Positions 34,116 to 42,843 are shown, numbered from the stretch's first letter. The stretch: DNA of 49,326 nt from Polaromonas sp. (GCF_010365105.1 NZ_JAAFGZ010000022.1:1-49326), one strand, 5' to 3'. Notes: a model not told the origin generated them from the letters alone. Made by a program: numbers and translations.

Positions 34116-34826
34116 TTGCTGCCGGCCGCGCTGATGCTGGCACTGGCGGGCTGCGCCGGCCCGGCGTCCATCGAGCGCGGCGAGACGCTGGTGGCGCCCA
34201 TGCGCCCGACGGAACTGGCCCAGTCGGACGTGAACCGCATGGCCACACTGGCCATGCGCGACAACCTGGACAGCCTGCTGCGCATTGCCGACAAGCTGTA
34301 CCGGCGCAATCCGGCCGAATGGCGCAAAACCGGCGCGTCCAGCCGCGAGGCCACCATGGAGCAGCTTCGCCTCGCGCTGGAAAGGCCGGTGCCGTGGCCC
34401 GAACTGCAGGGCAGGCGCGACATTGCCGCGCTGTCGCTGGCGCTGCAGCCTGATTTCAGCGGCGACCGGGTGGCCGCCTTTGTCGTGGCCAGCGCCGACA
34501 TGCTGGTGACGGCGCATGGCGGCCAAACGCGCCTGTACCTGGTGGACAGCCTGGACCACCAGCATGTCTACAACGCAGCGCGCAACGTCGAGATTGCGGT
34601 CTGGCTGCTCTCCAACCGGCGCAATGCCGCAGGCCAGCCGCTGCTGCTGGCCGACGACATCTCGGGCCACCAGCGCAACCTGAGCTTCGAGCGGGAATTC
34701 GGCAAGATCATCGGCCGGCTCGACCTGCTGGCCGAGGTGGCGACCGAGAAGTACCGCCGCGCCGTGATCAGCTATGTGCAGAACTTTGTCGGCGGAACGT
34801 TTTTGCAGTTCCTGCCGGTGCGCTGA
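34116..34826 (+). CDS. Putative lipoprotein of unknown function
   Basis: From the TTG at 34116 the product has 236 residues; the true start is probably further upstream. A lipobox (LMLALAGC) is clear, but with the TTG start the n-region has no positive charge. The frame is open back to 34044, and a CTG at 34056 (overlapping the previous TGA, with GAGAGG nine bases upstream) would add an n-region RTGVPRRVACLR that makes a proper signal peptide. The mature part is mainly helical (LRIADKLYRRNPAEWRKTG, EREFGKIIGRLDLLAEVATEKYRRAVISYVQ) with no catalytic motif. It is likely anchored in the outer membrane. I do not recognise the family. Confidence 0.75.
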   Translation: MLPAALMLALAGCAGPASIERGETLVAPMRPTELAQSDVNRMATLAMRDNLDSLLRIADKLYRRNPAEWRKTGASSREATMEQLRLALERPVPWPELQGRRDIAALSLALQPDFSGDRVAAFVVASADMLVTAHGGQTRLYLVDSLDHQHVYNAARNVEIAVWLLSNRRNAAGQPLLLADDISGHQRNLSFEREFGKIIGRLDLLAEVATEKYRRAVISYVQNFVGGTFLQFLPVR

Positions 34827-34909
34827 GCCTGCCCTGCTGCGGTGCGGCCTGCGGCTGGCTGACAATAAGGACTTTGCCGCCCGTTTTTTCTGATTGATTC
34901 GAGACACCC

Positions 34910-36223
34910 ATGCCCCAGAACCACCTGCCCAAGGTCAAGAGCCAGTACGAAGCCATGCCCTACCCGCCCTGCAATCCGCAGGACGAGCACCAGCGCCTGA
35001 CGATGACGTGGCTGGAAGACCTGCCGATGATCAACCACTATTGCTTTGCCGGAAAACAGTCCTTCAGCCAGGGTTTCAGGGCCCTGGTGGCTGGCGGCGG
35101 CACCGGTGACGCGACGATCTTCCTGGCCGAGCAGCTGCGCGGCACCAATGCCGAGATCGTTCACCTCGACATGAGCCACGCCAGCATCGTGCTGGCGCAG
35201 GAGCGGGCGAAAATTCGCGGCCTGAGCAACATCACCTGGGTGCATTACTCGCTGCTGAGCCTGCCGGCGCTGGGCCTGGGCAAGTTCGACTACATCAACT
35301 GCAGCGGCGTGCTGCACCACCTGGCCGATCCCGACCTGGGTTTGCGGGTGCTGCTGAGCGCCCTGAAGCCGGACGGCGCCATCGGCCTGATGGTGTACGG
35401 CACCACCGGGCGCACCGGCGTCTACCAGATGCAGGCGCTGATGCGCATGGTCAACCAGAGCGGCTCCGGCCAGGAGCTGGACGACCCGCGCAAGATCGCC
35501 AACACCCGCGACCTCCTCGGCAGCCTGCCGGCCAGCAACTGGTTCAAGGCCAGCGAATCGCTGTTCAACGACCACAAGATCGGCGACGCCGGCATCTACG
35601 ACCTGATGCTGCATTCACAGGACCGCGCCTACAGCGTGGGCGAGCTGTTCGACTGGCTGGGCGTGCAGCACGGCAGGCACCTGAGCTTCAGCGATGTGCA
35701 GCGCGGCCGCTCGCCCTACCTGCCACACATGGTGCTGGGCAGCAAGCCGCCCGCCATGGCCGCCGAACTGCGCCGCCTGCCCCTGCGCCAGCAGTACGAG
35801 ATGGCCGAGCTGATGATCGGCAACCTCATCACCCATTCGCTTTACCTGACGCAGGACGCGGCCTGCACCGCGCCCTACGGCGATACGGCCTATATTCCGT
35901 TTTTCTACCATGAGCCCCTGACCGGCGAGATTGCGGCGCAGGTCTTTGGCAGCAACAAGGGCCAGCCCTTCAGGCTCACGCACCAGCATTCGGGCGTCTC
36001 GGTCATCGTCAACCCCGGAAAGTACGGCGCGAAAATTTTGCGAATGATCGACGGAAAGAAAAGTTTCGGCGAAATCTTTGACCAGTTTCGCGCTGGCTGG
36101 CAGGGCCAGGCGGCCGCGCCCGACAATGCCGCGCTGTTCGCCGACTTTGCCGAGTCCTATGACACGCTCAACGCGCTGGAGCGCCTGCTGCTCAGGCATC
36201 CCGACGCAACTGCAAGCGTTTAA
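34910..36223 (+). CDS. Class I SAM-dependent methyltransferase
   Basis: The product has 437 residues. The N-terminal half (about 50-200) is a methyltransferase fold: the SAM motif ALVAGGGTGDATIFLAEQL, an acidic end of strand 2 (AEIVHLDMSHASIVLAQERA) and the later FDYINCSGVLHHLADP. The C-terminal half is an extra domain (FYHEPLTGEIAAQVFGSN, GEIFDQFRAGWQG) that is not recognised. The start MPQNHLPKVKSQYEAMPYPP resembles methyltransferases acting on large or lipid substrates. The substrate is unknown. It is followed by hemE, a common neighbour in related genomes by my recollection, but nothing shows a functional link. Confidence 0.85.
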   Translation: MPQNHLPKVKSQYEAMPYPPCNPQDEHQRLTMTWLEDLPMINHYCFAGKQSFSQGFRALVAGGGTGDATIFLAEQLRGTNAEIVHLDMSHASIVLAQERAKIRGLSNITWVHYSLLSLPALGLGKFDYINCSGVLHHLADPDLGLRVLLSALKPDGAIGLMVYGTTGRTGVYQMQALMRMVNQSGSGQELDDPRKIANTRDLLGSLPASNWFKASESLFNDHKIGDAGIYDLMLHSQDRAYSVGELFDWLGVQHGRHLSFSDVQRGRSPYLPHMVLGSKPPAMAAELRRLPLRQQYEMAELMIGNLITHSLYLTQDAACTAPYGDTAYIPFFYHEPLTGEIAAQVFGSNKGQPFRLTHQHSGVSVIVNPGKYGAKILRMIDGKKSFGEIFDQFRAGWQGQAAAPDNAALFADFAESYDTLNALERLLLRHPDATASV

Positions 36224-36255
36224 GCCTTCTTGCGCAATGACTGCGGGCGCTTTCA

Positions 36256-36272
36256 GCTATCAATAAAAGAGC
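36256..36272. repeat. Dispersed dyad, one-mismatch copy
   Basis: GCTATCAATAAAAGAGC matches the 17-bp dyad with a single change in the right arm. It lies between the methyltransferase and hemE genes. Confidence 0.55.
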
Positions 36273-36327
36273 AATGAACGCCAGGCGACCCGACCCATCC
36301 ATTTCCCACACCTGAGACAATCCCCCG

Positions 36328-37437
36328 ATGTTTGCACCCCTTCAAAACGACACCTTCCTGCGCGCCTGCCTGCGTCAGGCGACCCCTTACACCCCGGTCT
36401 GGCTGATGCGCCAGGCTGGCCGCTACCTGCCCGAATACAAGGCCACGCGCGCCCAGGCCGGCAGTTTCATGGGGCTGGCGACCAACACCGACTACGCCAC
36501 CGAAGTCACGCTGCAGCCGCTGGAACGCTTTCCGCTGGACGCAGCCATTTTGTTCAGCGACATCCTGACCGTGCCCGACGCCATGGGCCTGGGGCTGTCG
36601 TTCCAGCTTGGCGAAGGCCCGAAGTTTGCCACGCCGGTGCGCGACGAAGCCGCCGTCAACAAGCTCGAAGTGCCCGACATGAACAAGCTGCGCTATGTGT
36701 TCGACGCCGTCACATCGATTCGCAAGGCGCTCAATGGCCGGGTACCGCTGATCGGCTTTTCGGGCAGCCCCTGGACGCTGGCCTGCTACATGGTCGAGGG
36801 CGCCGGCTCGGACGACTACCGGCGGGTCAAGACCATGCTGTACCAGCGCCCCGACCTGATGCACAAGATGCTGGCGATCAACGCCGACGCGGTGGCGCTG
36901 TACCTGAACGCCCAGATCGAGGCCGGCGCGCAGGCGGTGATGATTTTCGACAGCTGGGGCGGCGTACTGGCCGATGCAGCCTTTCACACCTTCAGCCTGG
37001 CCTACACCGCGCGCGTGCTGAGTCAGCTCAAGCGCGAGCACAACGGCGTCATCATCCCGCGTTTGGTGTTCACCAAGGGCGGCGGCCAGTGGCTCGAAGC
37101 CATGAAACAGCTCGACTGCGAAGTGCTGGGCCTGGACTGGACCGTGAACCTGGCCAGGGCGCGGGCGCTGGTCGGCGAAAATGGCCCGAACGCCAAGGCG
37201 CTGCAGGGCAACCTCGACCCGAACGCGCTGTTTGCCAACCCGGCACAGATCGAGGCCGAAGTGGCCGCCGTGCTGGGCAGCTTCGGTGCGCCGCACACCG
37301 ATTTAACGCAAACCGGACCCACCCAGATTTTCAATTTGGGCCACGGCATCAGCCAGTTCACGCCGCCGCAAAACGTTGACGTGCTGGTTCGCGCGGTGCA
37401 TGCGCAATCGCGCAGGCTGCGCGCCAGCCAGGCCTGA
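36328..37437 (+). CDS. hemE: Uroporphyrinogen decarboxylase
   Basis: The product has 369 residues, normal for HemE. The N-terminal signature [20 protein letters not shown] contains the substrate-binding arginines, and [19 protein letters not shown] contains the catalytic Asp. The glycine-rich [16 protein letters not shown] and the late LGLDWTVNL and [13 protein letters not shown] stretches are all family marks. It decarboxylates uroporphyrinogen III to coproporphyrinogen III in cytoplasmic haem synthesis. It precedes priA, separated by a 375-bp gap with two DnaA boxes. Confidence 0.97.
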   Translation: MFAPLQNDTFLRACLRQATPYTPVWLMRQAGRYLPEYKATRAQAGSFMGLATNTDYATEVTLQPLERFPLDAAILFSDILTVPDAMGLGLSFQLGEGPKFATPVRDEAAVNKLEVPDMNKLRYVFDAVTSIRKALNGRVPLIGFSGSPWTLACYMVEGAGSDDYRRVKTMLYQRPDLMHKMLAINADAVALYLNAQIEAGAQAVMIFDSWGGVLADAAFHTFSLAYTARVLSQLKREHNGVIIPRLVFTKGGGQWLEAMKQLDCEVLGLDWTVNLARARALVGENGPNAKALQGNLDPNALFANPAQIEAEVAAVLGSFGAPHTDLTQTGPTQIFNLGHGISQFTPPQNVDVLVRAVHAQSRRLRASQA

Positions 37438-37521
37438 AAACCTTCGGGCCGCTTGCGGACAGGCTTAAAAAGGACAGGCCCCACGCCCTTTACCATAAAA
37501 AAATAGCATCCTTCCAGGGAC

Positions 37522-37530
37522 TTATGCACA
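37522..37530 (+). promoter_or_regulatory. DnaA box
   Basis: TTATGCACA matches the consensus TTATNCACA exactly. Confidence 0.5.
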
Positions 37531-37708
37531 AAACCTGTGGTACAGCTTTTTAAGGTCCAGCTTCAGCCCGGCGCCCTACTATCAAACCCATAGCACACGT
37601 AAGTTGTTGATTTATAAGGAAACTTCAAATTGCCTTTTTGCCGGGCAATTTAAGGAAAGCCTTGATTTACAAGGCTCTGCGGCCGCTTGCAACAAGCTAT
37701 CAACAAAG

Positions 37709-37717
37709 TTATCCACA
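37709..37717 (+). promoter_or_regulatory. DnaA box
   Basis: TTATCCACA is a perfect high-affinity consensus box, 96 bp upstream of the priA start. Confidence 0.6.
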
Positions 37718-37812
37718 GAAAATCTGGACAACTCCAAAACAGTGAAAAATCAAGGACTTAGCGCTTGTCATGGTCGTGCTGTTGCCGCCGCCCGACCTTC
37801 AGGACGCTGGCT

Positions 37813-40095
37813 ATGAGCCACTGGCTGCAGATAGTCGTGGCCACGCCGGCGCACAGCGCCATCGCCGGACCGCTGACCTACCGCAGCGCCGTGCCGCTGG
37901 TCGCGGGCACGCTGGTGCGCGTTCCCTTTGGCCGGCGCGAGGTGCTGGGGGTGGTGTGGGACGTGCTGCCGGACTGCGGCGACATGGCAGAGGAAAGCAT
38001 CCGCGACATTGCCGGCGCGCTGGATGGGCTGGACCCGCTGTCGGCCACCTGGCGCAAGCTGGTGGCCTTCACCGCTGGCTATTACCAGCGCTCGCTCGGC
38101 GAGGTGGCGCTGGCGGCGCTGCCGCCGCAGTTGCGCGACCTGACCGGCATGCAACTGGCACGCCGGCTCAAGCGGCCGGCAAGCCCCCCCGAAGGCACGC
38201 CTGAAGCTACTGAATTAATAGCACTTAGCGCACAGCAGGCAAGCGCAATAGCCCAATTTGATACTGAAACCAGCGAAAAGCAGCGGCCCGCGCTGCTGTT
38301 TGGCGCCACCGGCAGCGGCAAGACCGAGGTCTACCTGCGCGCCGCCGCCAAAGTGCTGGCGCAAGACCCCGAGGCGCAGGTGCTGGTGATGGTGCCCGAG
38401 ATCAACCTCACGCCGCAGCTTCAGGCCCGGTTTGAAACGCGCTTTGCCCACTTGGGCCGGGAACGCGTCGTGCCGATGCACAGCGGCCTCACGCCGGCCC
38501 AGCGGCTCAAGGGATGGCTGGCCGCGCATTCGGGCCAGGCGCGGCTGGTGCTGGGCACGCGCATGGCGGTGTTTGCGTCGATGCCGAACCTGCGCCTGAT
38601 CGTCGTCGATGAAGAACACGACCCCAGCTACAAGCAGCAGGAAGGCGCGCGCTATTCGGCTCGCGACCTGGCGGTGTACCGCGCCCGGCTTGAAACCACC
38701 ACAAGACAAGAAGGGGTCAGCGCTGGACCGGCGATAGATACAGCCACAGGTGATCTGCACCAGCCAGGGCCGCGGAACCGGCTTGGCCGGGCCGCAGGCG
38801 CAGCGGCCCCCTCGGGGGGCAGCGCAGCACACGAAGTGGCAAGCGTGGGGGCCAGAACATGCAGGGTGTTGCTCGGTTCGGCCACGCCGTCGCTGGAAAG
38901 CTGGCAGGCGACGATTGCGGGCCGCTACCAGCGCCTGGACATGGAAGAACGCATTGGCGCTGGCCAGCCATCGGGCGAAGCGGCCAAGCTGGCAAACAAT
39001 GGCTTGCCTGCCGTCAGGCGGGTGGACATGAACCACCAGCCTAGGTCCTGCGTCATCGCGCCGCCGCTGCTGGCGGCCATCGCCGAGCGGGTGGCGCGCG
39101 GCGAACAGTCAATGATTTTCCTGAACCGGCGCGGCTATGCGCCGGTGCTGGCCTGCCTGGACTGCGACTGGAAAAGCGACTGCCCGCACTGCAGTGCCTA
39201 CCGCGTGTTCCACAAGATCGACCGCACGCTGCGCTGCCACCACTGCGGCTTCACCGAACGCGTGCCGCGCGCCTGCCCGAACTGCGGCAATGTGGACATC
39301 GCGCCGGTCGGGCGCGGCACCGAGCGGCTGGAAGAACACCTGGCCGAATTGCTGGCCGATGTGCGGCGGCCCGATGGCGAGCCGGTGCGGATTGCCCGCA
39401 TCGACGCCGACAGCACCCGGCTCAAGGGCTCGCTCGAATCGCAGCTGGCCCGCGTGCATGCCGGCGAGGTCGATGTGCTGGTCGGCACGCAGATGATTGC
39501 CAAGGGCCACGACTTCCGGCACATCACGCTGGTGGCCGCCGTCAATACCGACAGCGCGCTGTTTTCCAGCGACTTCCGCGCGCCCGAGCGCCTGTTCAGC
39601 CTGTTGATGCAGGCGGCGGGCCGCGCCGGCCGCGATGCCCGGCACAGCGCCGCCAGCGAAATGTGGGTGCAGACCTTCCACCCCGACCACCCGCTGTTCG
39701 AAGCGCTGAAGCGGCACGACTATCCGGCCTTTGCCGCCCGCGAACTTGCCGAGCGGCAGGCCGCCGGACTGGCGCCCTTCGGTTTTTCAGCGCTCATCCG
39801 GGCCGACGCCAAGACGCAGGACGTCGCCCAGGGCTTCCTGAACGCCGCCGCCGAGGCCGCCCGGCTGCAGCAGTTGCCGGGTCATGACCACGTCACGCCC
39901 TACCCGGCCGTGCCGATGACCATCCAGCGCGTCGCCGATGTCGAGCGTGCGCAGATGCTGGTCGAAAGCCCGTCGCGCAAGGCGTTGCAGGGGTTTCTGG
40001 CCGCCTGGCAGCCGGTGTTGTTCGAAACGCGTCGGCAGGCGGAATTCAAAAGCCTGGTGCGCTGGATGATTGATGTGGACCCGCTGGCAATTTAA
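37813..40095 (+). CDS. priA: Primosomal protein N' (replication restart helicase PriA) with in-frame insertion
   Basis: The chosen ATG at 37813 gives 760 residues. Order: 3'-DNA-binding domain (VPLVAGTLVRVPFGRREVLGVVWD), Walker A (FGATGSGKTEVYL), DEEH Walker B in IVVDEEHDPSYKQQEGARYS, the LGSATPSLESW motif, a zinc module with four CxxC-type pairs (39156-39295: CLDCDWKSDCPHC, CHHCG, CPNCG) and the C-terminal helicase lobe (QMIAKGHDF, QAAGRAGR). Between RARLE and CRVLLGSATPS, where relatives have only about two residues, lies an extra segment of about 55 residues (about 295-350) rich in Gly, Ala and Pro. Its GC-rich DNA resembles a dispersed intergenic repeat. A dyad copy lies in frame at 38206 in the linker before the helicase core. 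Its stop overlaps the stop of the convergent DCC-family gene (TTAA). Confidence 0.95.
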   Translation: MSHWLQIVVATPAHSAIAGPLTYRSAVPLVAGTLVRVPFGRREVLGVVWDVLPDCGDMAEESIRDIAGALDGLDPLSATWRKLVAFTAGYYQRSLGEVALAALPPQLRDLTGMQLARRLKRPASPPEGTPEATELIALSAQQASAIAQFDTETSEKQRPALLFGATGSGKTEVYLRAAAKVLAQDPEAQVLVMVPEINLTPQLQARFETRFAHLGRERVVPMHSGLTPAQRLKGWLAAHSGQARLVLGTRMAVFASMPNLRLIVVDEEHDPSYKQQEGARYSARDLAVYRARLETTTRQEGVSAGPAIDTATGDLHQPGPRNRLGRAAGAAAPSGGSAAHEVASVGARTCRVLLGSATPSLESWQATIAGRYQRLDMEERIGAGQPSGEAAKLANNGLPAVRRVDMNHQPRSCVIAPPLLAAIAERVARGEQSMIFLNRRGYAPVLACLDCDWKSDCPHCSAYRVFHKIDRTLRCHHCGFTERVPRACPNCGNVDIAPVGRGTERLEEHLAELLADVRRPDGEPVRIARIDADSTRLKGSLESQLARVHAGEVDVLVGTQMIAKGHDFRHITLVAAVNTDSALFSSDFRAPERLFSLLMQAAGRAGRDARHSAASEMWVQTFHPDHPLFEALKRHDYPAFAARELAERQAAGLAPFGFSALIRADAKTQDVAQGFLNAAAEAARLQQLPGHDHVTPYPAVPMTIQRVADVERAQMLVESPSRKALQGFLAAWQPVLFETRRQAEFKSLVRWMIDVDPLAI
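38206..38222. repeat. Dispersed dyad GCTAC-N7-ATAGC (copy in the PriA linker)
   Basis: The core GCTACTGAATTAATAGC with tail ACTTAGCGCACAGCAGGC encodes ATELIALSAQQASAIA, in the linker between the DNA-binding domain and helicase core. Confidence 0.7.
38696..38860. repeat. Repeat-like insertion inside priA
   Basis: This in-frame segment has no counterpart in the PriA family as I know it. The part 38761-38853 is GC-rich, with internal GGCCGCAGGCGCAGCGGCC and CCCTCGGGGGG stretches, and looks like an intergenic repeat of Comamonadaceae genomes rather than like PriA codons. No second copy is visible in this window. Confidence 0.6.
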
Positions 40096-40493
40096 GGCCA
40101 GCGCCTGGCCAGCCACTGGATGCCGGGCCGGACATGCAGAAATCCACGGTAGAGCAGTTCCAGCACCGGCGTGACACCGGGCAGCATGGCCAGACGCGCC
40201 AGCCAGCGCCAGCCCGGCATGACCCGCCAGAGCGCCACAAACGCGGCAGCGCCGCTCAACAGCGACCCGTCTTCCCGGCGCACATGAAAGCGTGCCAGAT
40301 AGCGGGCCCGGTCCTCAAGCGTGAGCTGGACCGATGCCTGGCTGGCGTCCAGCCAGGCGACAGGTTGCGCCGGTTTGAGCGCCTGGTAGACGCCGACCTC
40401 GCGACGGCACAGGGGACAGGCACCGTCGAACAGCACCGTGATCGACTCGCAATGCAACTGCGGCTTGCCATCGGGCGTGCTGGGCAAGGTCAT
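40092..40493 (-). CDS. DCC-family thiol-disulfide oxidoreductase-like protein (DUF393)
   Basis: The product has 133 residues from the ATG at 40493. The DxxCxxC motif near the start (VLFDGACPLCRREVGVYQAL) and a following basic helix define the DCC/DUF393 family. The remainder (SGAAAFVALWRVMPGWRWLARLAMLPGVTPVLELLYRGF) is typical of it. The family is thioredoxin-like in outline; its substrates are unknown. The ATG overlaps the stop of the DUF4149 gene (ATGA), so the two are translationally coupled. The stop overlaps that of convergent priA. A longer frame extending to 40949 is an artefact because it reads the DUF4149 gene in another frame. Confidence 0.85.
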   Translation of the reverse strand: MTLPSTPDGKPQLHCESITVLFDGACPLCRREVGVYQALKPAQPVAWLDASQASVQLTLEDRARYLARFHVRREDGSLLSGAAAFVALWRVMPGWRWLARLAMLPGVTPVLELLYRGFLHVRPGIQWLARRWP

Positions 40494-40885
40494 GCCGCGC
40501 CCAGGCTTTTGACCAGAATCCAGACCAGCACGGCCAGTTGCAGCATGTTGAGTGTCACGCTCAGGGTGTGAAGCTGTTTGAAAAGGCGGCCCTGGTGGTT
40601 GTCGCGCGCCCGGTTCACCAGCGGCGTCAGCCAGAAACGGCTCAGGAAAAAGACCAGCGCCACCGCCACCAGGCTGCCCTGCACCAGCGCCACGCCGGCC
40701 AGCGCTGCAGCACCGGCCGTGCTCAGGCCGAGAAACAAATAGTATTTGGGGAAAAAAGAGCGCACATAGGCGCTTGCCCATTCCTGGGGCAGCACGACAA
40801 AAATGGTGGGCGCCACGGCCACGGTGAAAAACAGCATGATGCCTACGTTGGCTGCGACGATCAGGTCGCTGAGGTGCGTCAGCAT
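40490..40885 (-). CDS. DUF4149-type membrane protein
   Basis: The product has 131 residues with four hydrophobic segments: LSDLIVAANVGIMLFFTVAVAP, YYLFLGLSTAGAAALAGVAL, LVAVALVFFLSRFWLTPLV and LQLAVLVWILVKSL. The layout, the short loop with RARDNHQG and the first-helix FTVAVAPTIF motif fit DUF4149. The function is unknown. It overlaps the DCC-family gene by four bases, so the pair may act together in envelope thiol or redox work. Confidence 0.8.
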   Translation of the reverse strand: MLTHLSDLIVAANVGIMLFFTVAVAPTIFVVLPQEWASAYVRSFFPKYYLFLGLSTAGAAALAGVALVQGSLVAVALVFFLSRFWLTPLVNRARDNHQGRLFKQLHTLSVTLNMLQLAVLVWILVKSLGAA

Positions 40886-41071
40886 GGGCCGCGTCCTTCT
40901 GGAAAAAACAAATCAATAAAACGGGGATCTGGATATTGCAATGCCACACCCTGCCTTGCGGCAGCTTGTTGCGCCCGTGGGGAGAATGGATGGCACGTCA
41001 TGACCATGCCTGGCCACAGGCTGACCTGCAGTCCGGATCAAGCCTGTGGGTGCGCACCGGAATGCTCCCCC

Positions 41072-41581
41072 TCAGGCAGCGCTCTTGCGCATGGCAAAGT
41101 CGCAGGAATGCAGCTGGAACACCGAGTTCGGGCCACGCGGGCACACTGGCGACGGCAGTGGCCTGAAGGCAAAGCGCGGCTTGGCCACGGGAAGCGCAAG
41201 GTCGCTGCAGGCCGCTGCGCTCACCAGGTCATGCAGGTTTTCTGCATTGAAGGCGTTCTTGCAGGCCTCGTGGAAATCAACGGCAAAATCGTCGCAGGCA
41301 GATCCGCTGCGCGGCTTGGGCGGTGAAGCCTCGAAAAACTTCACAACGTCCAGGACGGTGAATTTTTTCAGGTCGCCTTCCACTTGGTAACCGCCTCCGG
41401 GCCCCTTGAAGGAGCAGACAAGGTGGTGTTCGCGCAGCACCCGCAAAATGCTTTCCAGTCCGGCCAGCGACACGCTCAGGGCCTGCGCCACTTCACGGGC
41501 AGGAATCGGCTGGCGGGCGCCTTTGGCTGCGATGTAGACCAGTGATTCAACGGCAACTCGGGTTCTTTTGGGAATCAGCAT
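41072..41581 (-). CDS. Rrf2-family transcriptional regulator
   Basis: The product has 169 residues. The winged helix (IPAREVAQALSVSLAGLESILRVLREHHLVCSFKGPGGGYQV) is standard Rrf2. The ligand region contains three Cys (SACDDF, HEACKN, AAACSD) spaced more widely than in IscR, followed by a long tail. It may bind an Fe-S cluster as a redox, iron or nitric-oxide sensor, though the spacing is unusual. It is divergent from a MerR-type regulator across a 137-bp gap. Confidence 0.85.
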   Translation of the reverse strand: MLIPKRTRVAVESLVYIAAKGARQPIPAREVAQALSVSLAGLESILRVLREHHLVCSFKGPGGGYQVEGDLKKFTVLDVVKFFEASPPKPRSGSACDDFAVDFHEACKNAFNAENLHDLVSAAACSDLALPVAKPRFAFRPLPSPVCPRGPNSVFQLHSCDFAMRKSAA

Positions 41582-41718
41582 GATTGTCCTTCCGGGTTTG
41601 AGTAGATATTAGTGCGTAGCTTAACGCCAAACCTACACAATTAAAACAACTTTATCTGAAAAAAGTCGAAACAAATCGAATTTTTAAGTTATAAACAGTG
41701 AAATCTACGCAAATTCAT

Positions 41719-42810
41719 ATGCAAAAAACTACTCAAAATGAAAATGGGCTGATCGACACGCTTTTCCGCATCGGAGCGCTTGCAAAAATGACGGGAATCC
41801 CCGTTTCCACCCTGCGGATATGGGAAGTCAGACACCACGCTTTTTCGCCGTCGAAAACCACCGGAAAGCACCGGCTCTACAGCCAGGAGGATGTGCACAA
41901 GGCCGGCCTGCTGAAGCAGCTCAGCCGGCAGGGGCATGCCATCAGTACGATTGCACCGCTGCAGGCAGCGGAACTGGAAAGGCTGCAGCAGCCGCACAAA
42001 GCGCTGGACAGCCCGCCTGAAGCACCCACGCAGGCGGCCGGCACGGTGTCACTGGCAGTGATTGGAGCCGGGATCACCGGCCGTGTGGCGTCGGGAAAGT
42101 TCATCCGTCATTTCCTGGGCAGCAGCCTGCGGGTGACTGACAGTTTTCCAGATCTGGCGCAGGCTGGCGTCGCCGGTTTTCAGGAACCGCCCCAGATCCT
42201 GCTGGTCAAGGTCAACACCCTGCATGACAGCATCCGCAGCCAAATCCAGGAACTGGCCCTGAAACAGGGCGTGGTGCATACGCTGGTGGTCTATGGCTTT
42301 GCACAGGAAGCAGTGGTGCAAGCGATGCGGGAGGCCGGCATCCTGGTGCGGCGCGGGCCGGTCTCGGACTACGAATTGTCGGACCTGATCAGTTCGGTGC
42401 TGCTGGTCGACACCGCCAAAAGCCTGGGCGGGGTTCACGCCGATTCGCTGATCCCGCCGCGAAAATACTCCGACGACACGCTGTCGCGGGTGGCCGGCAT
42501 TTCAAGCAACATGCTGTGCGAATGCCCCCGGCATGTGGCCGAGCTGATCGCGCAGCTGGCAAGCTTCGAGCAATACAGCCAGGAATGCCTGAACAAGAAC
42601 GAGGAAGACGCGCACCTTCATGCCCACCTGCATGCCATTTCAGGCTCTGCCCGCGCGCTTTTCGAGCGTGCGCTGGAAATGGTGGCCCAGCACGAAAACA
42701 TCCCCCTGGTGGACGACACCGAACCCCCGGCTCGCGCAGCAGTCAGATCGCCTGGCGGCGTAAAGGACGAGGAATCGCCGCAGCCGATGAGCACGCGGCC
42801 AGCAGCCTGA
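41719..42810 (+). CDS. MerR-family (CarH-like) transcriptional regulator
   Basis: From ATG 41719 the product has 363 residues (a GTG at 41698 adds seven). The MerR helix-turn-helix (FRIGALAKMTGIPVSTLRIWEVRHHAFSPSKTTGKHRLYS) is of the CarH/LitR type with a modified wing. A Rossmann-like middle domain follows (about 110-235: LAVIGAGITGRVAS, LLVKVNTLHDSIRSQIQELA, HTLVVYGFAQEAVVQAMREAG). It resembles the B12-binding fold of CarH, but no DxHxxG motif is visible, so cobalamin binding is doubtful. A helical C-terminus follows (CPRHVAELIAQLASFEQYSQEC). It is divergent from the Rrf2 gene and convergent with the histidine kinase gene 33 bp away. Confidence 0.78.
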   Translation: MQKTTQNENGLIDTLFRIGALAKMTGIPVSTLRIWEVRHHAFSPSKTTGKHRLYSQEDVHKAGLLKQLSRQGHAISTIAPLQAAELERLQQPHKALDSPPEAPTQAAGTVSLAVIGAGITGRVASGKFIRHFLGSSLRVTDSFPDLAQAGVAGFQEPPQILLVKVNTLHDSIRSQIQELALKQGVVHTLVVYGFAQEAVVQAMREAGILVRRGPVSDYELSDLISSVLLVDTAKSLGGVHADSLIPPRKYSDDTLSRVAGISSNMLCECPRHVAELIAQLASFEQYSQECLNKNEEDAHLHAHLHAISGSARALFERALEMVAQHENIPLVDDTEPPARAAVRSPGGVKDEESPQPMSTRPAA

Positions 42811-42843
42811 GGGATGTCGCATGGCAGCGCAAAACGGGTCCCG

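Larger units (their letters stand above)
37438..37812. other. hemE-priA intergenic region with DnaA boxes and hairpins
   Basis: This 375-bp gap has no gene. It contains two perfect DnaA boxes in the same orientation and two inverted repeats: AAATTGCC...GGCAATTT (37627-37651) and AGCCTTG-N5-CAAGGCT (37659-37677). It is AT-richer than its surroundings. It might control priA through DnaA or act as a DnaA-binding locus; a true origin is less likely without dnaA or dnaN nearby. Confidence 0.55.

Noticed and set aside
37438..37812. Chromosomal replication origin
   Set aside because: Only two DnaA boxes are certain and neither dnaA, dnaN nor rpmH is nearby; a regulatory DnaA site is the safer reading.
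40092..40949. A 285-codon single gene spanning the DCC-family and DUF4149 regions
   Set aside because: The first half reads the DUF4149 gene in the wrong frame; the real arrangement is two genes overlapping by ATGA.
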